This document shows positions 47,974 through 59,934 of a DNA stretch of 64,000 nt, in pieces. Numbering within the stretch: position 1 is the stretch's first letter; the number at the start of each line of letters is the position of its first letter. A program made the position numbers and the translations under genes. A model generated the notes under the pieces. That model did not search any database. It saw only the letters and a list, made by a program, of their open reading frames with translations, and had not been told where the DNA came from. Source of the stretch: Sphaeramia orbicularis (lineage: Eukaryota > Chordata > Actinopteri > Kurtiformes > Apogonidae); assembly GCF_902148855.1 (NCBI RefSeq), contig NC_043974.1, forward strand, positions 25,165,192 to 25,229,191, written 5' to 3'.

Positions 47974-48501
47974 AGGACTAAGTGTTACTTTTGTATCAAT
48001 TCCCAAATTAATTTTTCCTCTATATAAGTGACTTATCCTCATTTCTTGTAATATTATCTTCTGTAGTTTGTGTTTTTTCAGTGACAATCAGGTATTTTCC
48101 TATATTTAATTTACTAATCATGTCAGTGTTCATAAAAACTAATAGCAAATTTTAGGGTTACTGCATCAAAAACAGAGAAAACTGAATAAAAAGTGACTTT
48201 TTCTGTAAATCTCTCATTAACACATTAACACATAAACCCAGTATGTCCATCCACTGTCATTGATCCAACTCCATGGGTTTTACTGGTGAATCAGTGTTGT
48301 AGAAGACGATGGTGTTTCCATGGTAACTGTGGAGCCTCTGAATGTCCAAATGGATCACATTTGATGACCATGAAAAGATGACAAACTGCATTTTACACCA
48401 ATTATTTACATGTATAGGTAGAATTAGTGGATCAGATTATATTAAACATTTTATATCAGTAGATGGTTTTGGTCACCGGTGGCTGTTTGGGTCTTTATGA
48501 G
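47974..48501. mobile_element. TTAA-flanked MITE, family of the 56313 element
   Basis: The left end aaacccataagg is weak; the right end gggtctttatgagttaa is clear. The body (ccatgggttttactggtgaa, gatgaccatgaaaagatgac) matches 56313-57981, which has perfect TTAA-CCCATAAA and TTTATGGG-TTAA ends. piggyBac-like by target site. Confidence 0.6.
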
Positions 48502-48931
48502 TTAATCCATGACTTAATACCACCACTATGACGTCACAATTATAGAAACCAATACTATAGAAATCACCATTTATTTACATGTATTGATAGGATTAGTGGA
48601 TCAACAGGTATTTAACATTTTAGATCAGTAGATGCCTTTGGTTGATGGTGTGTGTTTGGGTCTTTATAGGTTAATTTTAGTTCTGTCTGCAGTGTGTTCC
48701 ATATTTGAGAGCCTTTTATAGAGAAAGTTGCCTGCCCCATGGGGGTCTTTCAACGTGCGTTTCCTGCCATTATTTTGTCTCATGAAAAATTTGCATTTAA
48801 TTTATATTAAACATTTTATATCAATAGATGGTTTTGGTTACTGGTGGCTGTTTGGGTCTTTATGGGTTAATCCATGTCTTAATACCACCATTATGACGTC
48901 ACAATTATAGAAACCAATACTATAGAAATAC
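48436..48931 (+). repeat. direct duplication of about 120 bp, 368 bp apart
   Basis: 48439-48562 and 48807-48930 share attaaacattttatatca, gatggttttgg, tttgggtctttatg, taccacc and tatgacgtcacaattatag with few differences. The intervening 48571-48800 stretch is a copy of the sequence at 57330-58110 without its MITE. Confidence 0.75.
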
Positions 48932-49144
48932 ATACTATACAGAAAAACACAAAATAACAAGGCATGGGCATTTCCCATATTGAGGGTGAAAACCATTATT
49001 ACTAAAGCAAGAAATCCACTTAAGACAACTCCAAACCCCACCACAACTAAATGTACATCATCTGGAGCACTTCAGAGTTAATATTTATCTAATAAAATAA
49101 TAAAAACATACAAACTTTAAATAAAAAACATCACAGTTCACTCA

Positions 49145-49310
49145 CCAGAGATGATATACAAAATCCAACCTCCTTTCTTTGAGTAGGAAAACTTCATTGA
49201 CTGTGTCATAGAGGTGATCTGTGCGTTCCAGTTCCATCATTAAGTCCTTTTTGATGTCCATGGAGGCCAAGGCTGACAGTCTCCTCAGTCCAGTCGTATT
49301 CCTGACATAA
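49145..49310 (-). pseudogene. possible hAT-transposase C-terminal remnant
   Basis: The minus strand reads RNTTGLRRLSALASMDIKKD then LERTDHLYDTVNEV and KERRLDFVYHLW-stop. This resembles the tail (RLSxLAxxS...KKxRRxxF) of hAT-derived zinc-finger proteins. Only about 54 codons are seen, and an upstream exon is not evident. Confidence 0.35.
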
Positions 49311-50410
49311 GTTTATATTCTCTTTAGGCAGAGAATGTCCATTTGACCAGACAGCTAGCATCGGGGTAGCTAACATCGGTAGCATCGGGGTTGGCCGACC
49401 TCTCACCATGTCCAGCTTTTATGGAAAAGTCCGCCTTAAAAATGGATTTTTAGGTATGTGTAAGACCAAAACATTTTCCTCTCCTCCGTCAGCCATTATG
49501 GGCGTAAAATATTCTACCCCAAATATATTAATAGTTCAATTTAATTCGATTAAATGAGCTTTATTGGTATGATTCAAAAAGAATATTGCCAATTTAGCAA
49601 TTTAGCTAATAAGTTTTGCTCTTACCATCCAATCAGAGGAAGGATAAATGATGACGACACTGAGGGCGAGCTAGCTGACCTCGTGAGGTGAAACTGAAAT
49701 CTGATTGGTTAAAGAAACAGCCCGTTTAGTTACATAGGCCCAGAGCAGTAAAAGGGGAGTTACGACACGCTTTGATGTCACCGCTCCTGTGGTCACGTGG
49801 TTCATGTAAGCCTGAATTGTTCCTAGTAAACTAACTGCTCATATATTATTGTATGGGACAAACAGCAGTGAACATGGTAAATGTCAAAACAAACCACACA
49901 CAACCGTTGTGTCACTAGTGTATGTATTGTTGTGTGTGTAGTGGGGTTGACCACTGACTGCATTTATTACTTTGAAAACAAATTTTGGGGGGAAAGGTTG
50001 GTGTTAGCTTGGATAGGCTACTTACATGAGTGGTGCTAACTTTACAAGTTCACTCATTCTGCAATTGTACTGTACTTGTACGGAGGTAGACAGTGTACCA
50101 TTTTCAGTTTTACTATTATAGGACTGAGGTAAGAGCAGAAAACAGTGGTTAGCTGTGAACACTGTCTGCCAAGCTCTGCTCTCCTGATAACACATGATAT
50201 GACATTAACCTGCAGATAACATAGCGGCTAACTAAGCATGTTAGCATTAGCACAGACGCTAAACTCATTAAAAACTCAGCATTAGCAAACTCAAAACTCA
50301 ACAGAATTCTTATAGGATGAGTTGGATCTTACAAAGGCCAAGTGACAGAAGTTTTGCTTCCTTTAACTCGTGAATAATAACTTTAGTGAACTTTTATTGG
50401 CAGATCTTAG
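49311..50410. other. intergenic DNA, no gene seen
   Basis: Contains CTAGC/ATCGG-rich short repeats at 49360-49395 and CpG-bearing patches at 49650-49800, but no supported exon or element end. Confidence 0.45.
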
Positions 50411-50418
50411 CTCTACAG

Positions 50419-51082
50419 CATGTGTGTCAAACATGTGGCCCGGGGGCCAAATCCGGCCCGCCAAAGGGTCCAGTCTGGCCCTAGGGATGAATTTGTGAAA
50501 TGCAAAAATTACACTGAAGATATTGACAATCCTTTTAGTTCAAGTTCCACATTCAGATCAATTCAATCTCAAGTGGGCAGGATTCAGTAAAATACGATCA
50601 TAATAATCTATAAATAATGACAACTCCAAATTTTTCTCTTTGTAAATGTTAATATTTTCATGTTCTTACACTAAAACAAAGTATAATTTCATAAAAAAAT
50701 CTGAATAACCTGAAATGTCTTAAGAGAAGTATGTATAATTTTAACAATATTCTGCCTGTTACTAAATGTTTTGTGTTTGTAGATCCACTGTGATTTGTAC
50801 GTTATAATGTACATGTGTAAATGATAAACTGAGGCAGAATATTGTTAAAATTACACTTATTTTTTTCAGTTTGTTCATGTTATTCCCATCTTTTGAAAGG
50901 ATAGTTTGTAGATGTAAACCTTTTCATAATGTAAATTTACTTTTTCCGCTCTAAAACATAGAGGAAAGTTTGGAGTTGACATTATTTATATATTATTATG
51001 TTATTATTTTACTGGTTCGGCCCACTTCAGATCAAATTTAGCTAAATCTGGCCCGTGACGTAAAATGAGTTTGACACCCCTG
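50419..51082. mobile_element. 664-bp non-autonomous hAT-like element with exact 8-bp target duplication
   Basis: Starts catgtgtgtcaaacatgtgg, then cccgggggccaaatccgg, and ends aaaatgagtttgacacccctg. The direct duplication ctctacag flanks it at 50411-50418 and 51083-51090. Family TIR CAGGGGTGTCAAAC. No transposase. Confidence 0.88.
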
Positions 51083-51090
51083 CTCTACAG

Positions 51091-52194
51091 TAACTCTCAC
51101 CTGATCTCAGCTGACAGATTTAACCAAACACCACCAGGTTCAGCAAAACAACTAAAAAAAAAACCCCCACTGATAACATTTATACTAACATTACCTTATC
51201 ATAAAAACTCCATAATTTGTGGTTATAGTGGTTAAATCTCAACAGCTAGCCAATCAAGCTAGCAAACTATAGGGCTAAAGCTGAAAATCCAACATAACAG
51301 TTGTTTAAGAAATGCATTTATTCAAACCCTAACACATACCAAAGAAAACAGAATTTACAACATAAATGTCCGCTAATACAGAAAATACACTCAATAATTT
51401 GAGAGATGACAATATCTTATTAACTTAGTGCTGGAATCGCTAGATCAGCTGCAATAGAAATGAATGTGTTTCGACGCCGTTACACTCAATGTGGGAAATA
51501 CCGGCCCCTCCATAACCCGGAAGTAGGTGCATATTTCGTCCGTCATTTTTTACAGTGGGAGTCTATGGAAGTGTTGCTACTCTGATATATATTGAAGAGT
51601 CTGCATGGGCCTTCACTATTCATTTTGAAGGCCCAGGGCAGATCAGATTAACCCTGGCAACACATAGAGACTGAAATCTAATTGGACAAAATATCTTATG
51701 TCCACATACACGTACTGGAAGCATTGTAGTAAAGAGAAACGCCAAGGAATTAAGAGAATAGTCTATTGGGAATAAATATTAGAATTTAGGTTGCAAATGT
51801 AGGTTGCTCATTATGTTTACGCCAGCAGAGAAGGCATTGCTGGTCCTAATGGTCCACCACTGGTCTAAAGTGACCAATAAGATACACTTAGGGTGATGGT
51901 TCAGGGATGTAGGGTTACAAATCAGTCATGGTACAGGCCCAAAAAGTGGATATTTTGTAAGCAAGAGCACCTACACTTGTCCCTGTTTCCACAGTAACAA
52001 GGTTGTTGCATTCAAGTACTTTGAAGTTAAATGAAAAACCTTTAAAGTAATGGAAATCTAAAAATATTAAAATGTCCTAGGCAATTTGTTTAGAAAACTG
52101 TTTCAACTCCTCTTAGTAGATACGGGTTTCTTTTCGTATATTATCTGAAACATATGACAGGATAAACACAAAATGAGACAAGCATGCGTTTGGA
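51091..52194. other. intergenic DNA, no gene seen
   Basis: AT-rich with one GC-richer patch at 51470-51560 (cggcccctccataacccgga). No transposon family is recognised with confidence. Confidence 0.4.
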
Positions 52195-52204
52195 AAGTAG
52201 GCTT

Positions 52205-52210
52205 TTTATT
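52205..52210 (-). promoter_or_regulatory. polyadenylation signal of the minus-strand coiled-coil gene
   Basis: Plus-strand tttatt reads AATAAA on the minus strand, 230 bp after the stop codon at 52440. Confidence 0.5.
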
Positions 52211-52439
52211 TGACATTCGAGACACATTCAAGTGTGTGTTTGCATTTTTGAAATTCACATGAAAGTAAAAGGCAAGAGGAGCAAGACAGCGCTGATAGTG
52301 ATAAAGTGCTTTTTGTGTTATTTTTTAACATTCTTGTTTTTCCTCTTCTATGAAACACTTCTCATTACTTTTTCACAACCCATCAAGTTTCTGTAGGAGC
52401 CGACTTCCCATGATGCTCCGTTCTTTCACCTTCATTTCC

Positions 52440-54670
52440 TCACAGGTGTTTGCTGAGTTTACGCGCCTGCCTCTCTTTGGCCTCGAAGGCAGCTTTCGTA
52501 TCCATCAGCTCGTCTAGCTGCCTGCGGATCCTCGCCATGTCGAGCTGGGCGGCCTCGCACTGCTCCCTCAGCGCAGCCGACTCCACCCTCAGCTGCGTGG
52601 CGGCCATGGAGAGCTGATCACTGCGCTCACGGCACTGCATCTGCATCCTCTTGGCGTCGTTCAGGAGCGACTCCACACTCACCAACACCGAGTCACACTG
52701 GTCTTGGGACATGCTCTGGATAGAGATGGTCAGAGGTCAGAGGTCAACAGCAGCCTGGACTAAACACAGTGATCTGTACCATTGATGCCTGCAGGTGTAC
52801 GACACTATGGCTTGTGCGTACAGAGGGAAATTTGAGAAAGAGAGAGAGAGAGAGACGTACATCGTGCTACTTATGGAGAACTCGCTCTTATGAAGTATTT
52901 CCCCATTTTATTCATCCCCATCCACCACCAATATCACCCCCCCGGTTCTTGCGATCCGTGCATACAAAGGTTATTATCGTTAATGAAAACTAACGAAATG
53001 ACGAAAACTAGAATTGTAAAAACATTTTTCGTTAACTGAAATAAATAAAAACTACAATTAAAAGAAAAAAACGATAACTAACTGAAACTGTATTGTGTGT
53101 TTACAAAACTAACTAAAACATATAAAAGTCATGGATAAAATTCCCTTTGTTTTCGTCTTTGTCAATATCGGATTGATATGAAAGTGATATATTTCCCTCT
53201 AGCAATTTTAACTACTGGCACCATATGATATTTAACGGTCCGTCACTTGTGGTCACTTGTGGTTTACAGTCGTCTTCTGGTCCCCACTCTACCTGGAAAC
53301 ATGGAGACTAAAACTGGGAGAAAGCAGCAGAGTCCTGTTTGGGATTTATTTGAATTCGACGGTGAAGAAGATAAATGATATAAAGAAGCTAAAACTAAGC
53401 ATTTAGAAAATAACGAAAACTAATAAAAACTAGCAAACCTGCTCTAAAAACTAATTAAAACTAACTGAATTAGAGAAAAAAAAGTCAAAACTAAATAAAA
53501 CTAAAGTATAATGAAAAATCCAAAACTATTATAACCTTGGTGCATACCTCAAAATTTAGGTCTGATCTGCACAAAAATAAGAGTGCCATTATAACAGCCT
53601 GCCTAGGTGTCTTTATGTTTTCTTTGCAATAAAAGTGTCAGAAAATGTCTATTTTGCCAATTCTTTTGCACCTTTGCTTTCAGGAATATTTGGCCATTAA
53701 TTAGTATTATTATAAATAATAAATGCTTAAAACAGTGTGTTTTAGTAAAAAGGTAACAAATCTGACTTGAAGTTTTTAGCATATTTATCATCAGAAGCCA
53801 CTGTAAATGTCCATAATAAAACTTTTTGAGATTGTAGAAACAAACTTTCAACTATTTTACGTCTGCTCCAACATGCTTTTTGGTCTTGAACATTGAGTAT
53901 CTGTATTATGGCTTCATATTTTTTGTTATTTCCAGGCGATTTTTAGCCTGTCTCTGAAAGAATTCCTTTCTGCTGTAATTGAGTCCCACATTGCTGCTGT
54001 AAAGCATTATATAGTGTCGGAAAGCTCAGGATCTCAGCTTTCCGATGCCGTTTAAATTTTGTGGATAGAACAAACGGTTCAGGAGTCACAGTAATTTGAA
54101 CTGAAGTGTAAAATGCAGCGCCGGAGAGACCGCCGTTGTTAAAGGGTTAAAGCAGATTACTGAGCTGGGACTGATTGTTTGCCAAGTTAAAGGACTCATT
54201 TATATTTCAAATTGAAGGACTGTACTGATTTTCAGTGATTTGGCAGCCAACTAAGGCTATCCTGGCAAAAAAAAAAAAAAAAAAAGGAGATAACGTGTCT
54301 AATAGTCAGAAGTCCATGACAGATCAACAGGTTTAAAATGGAACACTTGATCTGTGGTGAGTGAAGTGGCTTAAAGAGGCTTAACATAGCTTAGCTTAGT
54401 CAACAGTGGCCACTGCTTCTCCCTGTGCCTCTACCTCCAGCTTTACCCTCCACAACCTTTAATCATTTTTATCTCCGACACTTTCACACCGACACATTTA
54501 CATCAGCAGTTCCACATTGGGTAATGAAAATGTCTTACCATCGATTCTAAAGTCAAACTGATCACGAGCCTGGTCTTCTTCTGAGACTCGAAACTCAGAC
54601 TGTGCTCGATGTTCTCCAGAATGTTCTCTTTCTCTCTCTCTCTCTTCTTTTGGGTCCCTTGCAGATTTCT
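52440..54670 (-). CDS. unidentified coiled-coil protein, last two exons (partial)
   Basis: Last exon 52440-52715 (minus strand, acceptor ctatccag|AGC) gives 91 codons plus TGA: SMSQDQCDSVLVSVESLLND, then a charged heptad-like helix with CRERSDQLSMAATQLRVESA, LREQCEAAQLDMARIRRQLD and ending KERQARKLSKHL. The exon before it ends at 54539 with donor ATG|GTAAGA in phase 0 and reads ENILENIEHSLSFESQKKTR then LVISLTLESM; its 5' limit, about 54650-54670, is uncertain. Base composition of the last exon is much GC-richer than its surroundings, as expected for coding sequence. I do not recognise the family. Predicted as a helical, probably coiled-coil, soluble protein; no membrane segment is seen. The intron contains the hAT MITE at 52966. 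Upstream exons were not found with confidence. Confidence 0.65.
52966..53539. mobile_element. 574-bp hAT-type MITE with exact 8-bp target duplication
   Basis: Relative of 45479-45972. It starts aaaggttattatcgttaatg and ends aactattataaccttg. gtgcatac is duplicated at 52958-52965 and 53540-53547. It lies in the intron of the minus-strand coiled-coil gene. Confidence 0.85.
53548..54530. other. intron sequence with repeat-like tracts
   Basis: No exon seen. A block at about 53940-54150 ending ccgccgttgttaaagggttaa looks like one end of a TTAA-type element, but its partner end was not found. An A-run lies at 54267-54285. Confidence 0.35.
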
Positions 54671-54839
54671 TTAATTCCTCAAAACCTCACACTACTACCA
54701 CCAAGCATGTAGTCCTTCTATGCAACTTTTTCGCTTCTTCTTAAAAATCCTCTTTACTGCATCTCTTTCATCATCCAGCTCCTGACTCTGTGCCGATTCT
54801 CTCTCCAGTGAACATCATCTTCAACCTCAGGGCTGGAGG

Positions 54840-55354
54840 TCAGTTAAAGTCAGTTAATCCACAGAGATTAGACACTTAGAGGAGGAGAGAGGGTAACATG
54901 CAACAGCAGTAAGAATATCCCATCTATTTTTTATTCAGTCAAACTTGACCCTTGACCTATCGGTAACCAACACGTCAGGGAATTAAAGGCTTGCATTTAA
55001 TTCCGTGGTATGTAAAGATAGTAGTATCCTAATCAAATCCAGTTTTATTATACACCGTTTATATCTTTACATCCTTTTAATCTAATAAATCGAAGTGTTT
55101 ATTCCACTGTCAGAACTTTAGCTGACCCAGGATTTGGACTTCTGCCACACGCTAACAGTATTACAGCCTTTTGGGAATGTTTAAACACGAAGAGGGATGC
55201 TTAAAGCTTTACCTCTGAAACCACTAACACTTGAAGCTAATGCATTTAGCAAGTATTTATCTATTTTATTTCTAAAGTTTATTTAATAGGGACAATGCAA
55301 ATTACATAGTATGCCTTCCACCTGTTACAGACAAGCTGTAGTAACTGATGATTG
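54840..55354. other. intergenic DNA, no gene seen
   Basis: No supported exon or element. Coding exons of the minus-strand gene could still lie here unrecognised. Confidence 0.4.
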
Positions 55355-55362
55355 ACATGGAT

Positions 55363-56033
55363 CAGGGGTGTCAAACTCATTTTAGTTCAGGGGCCACATT
55401 CAGCTAAATTTGATCTGAAGTGGACCGAACCAGTAAAATAATAACATAATAATATATAAATAATGTCAACTCCGAACTTTTCTCTATGTTTAAGAGTGAA
55501 CAAAGTAAATTTACATTATGAAAAGGTTTACATTTACAAACTGTCCTTTCAAACAATGCGAATAACATGAACAAACGGAAAAAAATGAATGTAATTTTAA
55601 CAATATGCTGCCTCAGTTTATCGTTTTACATATGTACATTATAACATACGGATCACAGAGGATCAACAAATACACAAAACATTTAAAATAACAGACAGAA
55701 TCTTGTTAAAATTGTACTTACTTCTCTTAAGACATTTCAGGTTGTTCATATTTGTTCTGGTTATTCACATTTTTTGTGAAATTATTCTTTGTTTTAGTGG
55801 AAATACATGAAAATATTTACATTTACAAAGAGAAAAATGTGGAGTTGTCATTATTTCTATGTTATTATGATTGTATTTTACTGGTCTGACCCACTTGAGA
55901 TTGAATTGGTCTGAATGTGGAACCTGAACTAAAATGATTGTTAATATCTTCAGTGTAATTTTCATCCCAAGGGCCGGACTGGACCCTTTGGCGGGCCGGA
56001 TTTGGCCCCCGGGCCACAAGTTTGATACCTGTG
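55363..56033. mobile_element. 671-bp non-autonomous hAT-like element, opposite orientation
   Basis: Starts caggggtgtcaaactcattt, then tagttcaggggccacattca, and ends ggccacaagtttgatacctg. It is the reverse of the 50419 copy. Flanks acatggat (55355-55362) and acatagat (56034-56041) are an 8-bp duplication with one change. Confidence 0.85.
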
Positions 56034-56382
56034 ACATAGATTATAGATATTGCTAGTTAGGCTTTTAGTAGAGGAAAGAAAGACGGACGGATGGACAGAA
56101 GGAAAGGACAGAAAGAAAACATTTAATGACATAAAATGACATGCTACAATCACAAACGTATATCTATATAAGAATACAGCATATGTTAAATATTTACATC
56201 AAGGTTACATAGAATTACAGTGAATTCAGAATCGTTAAAAACGCTCACATCTCTAATTTTGCTGTAGCCAGCCTTTGACGCTTTTGTTAAAAGTTTTTAT
56301 ATTTTGTCTTAACCCATAAATACCCAGTGATAGTTTTGTGTCAGTTTCCAAATAGATTTTTCTCTATATAAACCTCTCTTAA

Positions 56383-56963
56383 CCCTTTCATGCATAGTGG
56401 TCACTACAGTGGACAGTTATTCTACAGCTGTTCTCTTATCGTATTTTCAAGGATTTTATTATTTTAGTTCCATATCATCCAACACAGTGGACACTTAAGC
56501 ATCATCCCATACACTGCAATTCATACCATTACTGTAACTTTGCTGTTGATAAACCTGATCTGCATTAACATGTTTGAGTGTAAATCAGGTGCTTGTTATT
56601 GTTGTTAGACTGTCATTAACATTATTATTATTATTTTTTTATTTTTTATTTTTGCATATAATCCCTGTAAAGTGAGTAATAACTAGTATTAGAGTTTGTT
56701 AAAATGTGACAAAACATCAGATAAACAACATTTAAAAAATGATTTCATAGTTTTCACACAGCGTATCAATAAAAACATATTTCTTTGCTTCAAAAATTAA
56801 ACACATGGTGTCCACCTGAGTAGACACTTTTGCAACTCCATGAAAAATAGGTTCATAAAAAACTGTTTCAATCGCATTATTTTTTTCATGCCTAAAGAGG
56901 AATAAAAACACTGGAAAAAAAAAAAATCTCAATTCGGGTTCTCATAATTCATGCATGAAAGGG
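56383..56963. mobile_element. 581-bp piggyBac-like MITE, copy 1
   Basis: Ends ccctttcatgcatagtggtc and aattcatgcatgaaaggg are inverted and bounded by TTAA at 56379-56382 and 56964-56967, the piggyBac target signature. No transposase. Confidence 0.82.
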
Positions 56964-57367
56964 TTAAATGAATGATCAGCATTCATTGTAATATTATCCT
57001 CTTTATTTGAATTTTTTTTCAGTGTAAATCATACATTTTCCTATATTGAATTCACTGATCATGTAGATGTTCATTAAAGCTCCGAGAAAATTCAAAGGTT
57101 ATTATATCAAATCAGAAAAAAAATTAGGGAAAAGTTGCTTTTTCAGCAAAAATATCATTGACTAAATATAAAATGAGTGTCTCCTGTCACTGTCATTGGT
57201 TCAAGTCCATGGGTTTTACTAGTGAATCAATGTTGTAGAAGATGTTAACTATGGAGCCTCTGAACGTCTAAATAAGTCATATGTGATGACCATGAAAAGA
57301 TGACAAACTGCATTTTACACCAATTATTTACATGTATTGATAGGATTAATGGATCAACAGGTATTAA

Positions 57368-57921
57368 CCCTTTCATGCGTAGTGGTCACTACAGTGGACA
57401 GCTATTTTACAGCTGTTCTCTTGTATATTCATGGATTTTGTTGTTTTAGTTTCATATCAGCCAACACATTGGACACTTACGCATCATCCCATACACTACA
57501 ATTGATAACATTACTGTAACTTTGCTGTTCTAGAGAAACTTGATCTAACATATTTGAGAGTAAATCAATTCCTTGTTATTGTTATTAGACTGTAATTAAT
57601 GACAAAAGTTCTTTTTTTTTTGCATGCTATCTCAATAAAGTGAGTAATGACTAGTATTAGAGTATGTTAAAATGTGAGAAAACATCAGATTAGCAGTATT
57701 AAAACGTTTTTATTTCATAGTTTTCACAGTAAATACATGCTTTTTTGCTTCAAAAATTAAACGCATGGTGTCCAGCTGAGTGGACATTTTTGCAACTCCA
57801 TGAAAAATAGCTTAATAAAAAAAAAAATTGTTGCATTGGTTTTTTTTAATGCCTAAAGAGGAATAAAATCACTCAAGAAAAAAAAATTGATTAAGGTTCT
57901 TGTAATTCATGCATGAAAGGG
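57368..57921. mobile_element. 554-bp piggyBac-like MITE, copy 2
   Basis: Ends ccctttcatgcgtagtggtc and aattcatgcatgaaaggg lie between TTAA at 57364-57367 and 57922-57925. The empty site exists in the duplicate at 48612-48615 (aacaggtatttaacattt), which confirms the ends. Confidence 0.88.
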
Positions 57922-58109
57922 TTAAACATTTTAGATCAGTAGATGCTTTTGGTTGATGGTGTGTGTTTGGGTCTTTATGGGTTAATTTTATTTCTGTCTG
58001 CAGTGTGTTCCACATTTGAGAGCCTTTTATAGAGAAAGTTAACTGCCCCATGGGGGTCTTTCAACGTGCAATTCCTGCCATTATTTTGTCTCATGAAAAA
58101 ATTGCATAA

Positions 58110-59040
58110 AATCTCTGGTGCTAAGTTTTGTAAACATTTAAAATCCAGTTTCAGGTTTGAAAATGTTTTAAAAAATGATCAAAAGTGAGCAGATGATACT
58201 GCTTCATTCACTGCTTTGCACTGTTTTTCATGCCGTAATGAACTTTCAACACATGCACATTCAGGAGAACTTTATTAATCTGTAGAGGAAGTTAAACTCA
58301 GTTTGCAGATTAATGATTAGTAAAAATGTAAACACTGGTCTGTCATTTGATGTGTGTTAAGTCTTAAGGTCAGACCCACAAACAAGGTGAGATTTAAAAA
58401 AAAAAAAAAAAAAAAAATGATAGCAAAGATGATTTTGTTCTATTTAACACACTTTTTTTGAAAATTTGGAGGAAATAATTAACCCTTTCTTTTCATTTGC
58501 TGTAATATTGACCCCTAAGGGAAATTGTCTACATTTACTTAAATTCACTGATAGTCTGTTATGTTGAAACTACGCATCTAAACTGTTCAGATCCTGTTTT
58601 GATCATGGTTTGTAATTTTATGAAACACATTTTATAAAACTGCATGCACCCTCTGTTTCATTACATGGAGTCTGAGGTGAGGTTTTCTTCCACAGAGTCT
58701 TTGTTTGAAGAGGCTTAAATCATTATCCCCTCACTTTTAACTGACATATTTTGTCACCCATACATACACTTTCTCTGTTAAACTGGATGCAAGTATAGAG
58801 GTGAATGAATAGGCTAATGCCCATGTGGTCATCCTATGTGTATTTGTTTTTTGTTTATTTTGATGTCTATGTCATCATTATGTGTATTATTATCATTTTT
58901 TTTAATAATTAATTTACAGTGAATGAGTGCTGGATCAATGTTTTAAGTCTTGTTCTGTCACCTGCCTACAGACTGCAAATGAAAAGTAGTTATTTCTACT
59001 AATTCTGGCATATTTACATGGGTGTATTTTTTATTTAGTT
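58110..59040. other. intergenic DNA, no gene seen
   Basis: AT-rich with an A-run at 58396-58418. No exon or transposon end recognised. Confidence 0.45.
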
Positions 59041-59321
59041 ATTTATTTTTATCTTGTTTTTATTGGAAAAGGAGCAAGATATCTCAGCATTAACATTCAT
59101 ACATATGATATCGATTAGAGTCCTTTTTGTATTTCTTATTTTATACATACAACAGTGTCAAACAAAAAAAACCAAAACATATGAACTGAGTGTTTACAGT
59201 TTTGGAATTTCTCACTTAAAAAAAAGACAATCACAGCTTTCAATACCTCTGGGTTCTTTAAACATTACACACGTTTACGCAAAAGTTAAAACATTCGCAA
59301 AGAGTAAAGACAGGGAGATTA

Positions 59322-59925
59322 CACTGGTCAACAACAAATTTATTGTTCAAGTTTTTTGAGCTGATTTAGGTTAATAATGGTGTACTGAATCCAAAAATCA
59401 CATTAATTTGGCTTAATCAGGTCAACTTTCTGAACTATGCTACATATTGGCTTTTTAATATTTTTGCTTACATTTATGGGCATTTTCACATCATACGATA
59501 CAAAATTCTTTCATATTTCTTGCAATAAACGAGTTCTGAAGATTTTACTTTTGACAATTTATGATGAATGTTTTTTTTAATATTACAGGTAAATGAAATG
59601 GCTTCGACTAGAAGATCTTGAAAAAATAAGCCTGACGTATTCTGCTACATCTGCGGTGAATACACCATTGGACCTAACAGGAATCAAGTCACAAGTTTCA
59701 TAAAGTGTGTTTACCAATCTTATTTTGGTATTAAACTTGGTGACAAAGATAAAGTTTGGGCGCAGATTGTGAGAAGATCAAATTTTTCAAAATCAAATTA
59801 GCAAAAAAAACCTGACCTGATTGAGAAAAACAGATGTCATTTTTGGATTTAGCGGTGCGAAATGGTCCTAATTCAGTTGAAAAAACCTAGACAACTTGCA
59901 AAAAAAAATTTTTTGTAACCCAGTG
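59322..59925. mobile_element. about 604-bp TIR DNA element with a short Cys-rich ORF remnant
   Basis: Starts CACTGGTCAACAAC after TA and ends TTGTAACCCAGTG before TTA; the ends are imperfect inverted repeats. Plus-strand frame from 59598 reads MASTRRS, then KNKPDVFCYICGEYTIGPNR and SFIKCVYQSYFGIKLGDKDK. The segment contains a CxxC pair, is interrupted by an in-frame TGA after seven codons, and closes at a TAG after about 67 codons. It interrupts an L1-like LINE fragment on the right. The superfamily is not assigned. Confidence 0.5.
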
Positions 59926-59934
59926 TTATATAAA

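Larger units (their letters stand above)
56313..57981. mobile_element. TTAA-flanked MITE carrying two nested piggyBac-like insertions
   Basis: Outer ends TTAA-CCCATAAATACCC (56309) and GGGTCTTTATGGG-TTAA (57985) are inverted and lie on TTAA target sites. Two copies of another TTAA element sit inside at 56383-56963 and 57368-57921. Without them the element is about 530 bp, close to the 47974 copy. Confidence 0.7.

Noticed and set aside
54601-54660. GA/CT-rich stretch as a regulatory GAGA site
   Set aside because: Simple low-complexity run adjoining a probable exon; no independent support.
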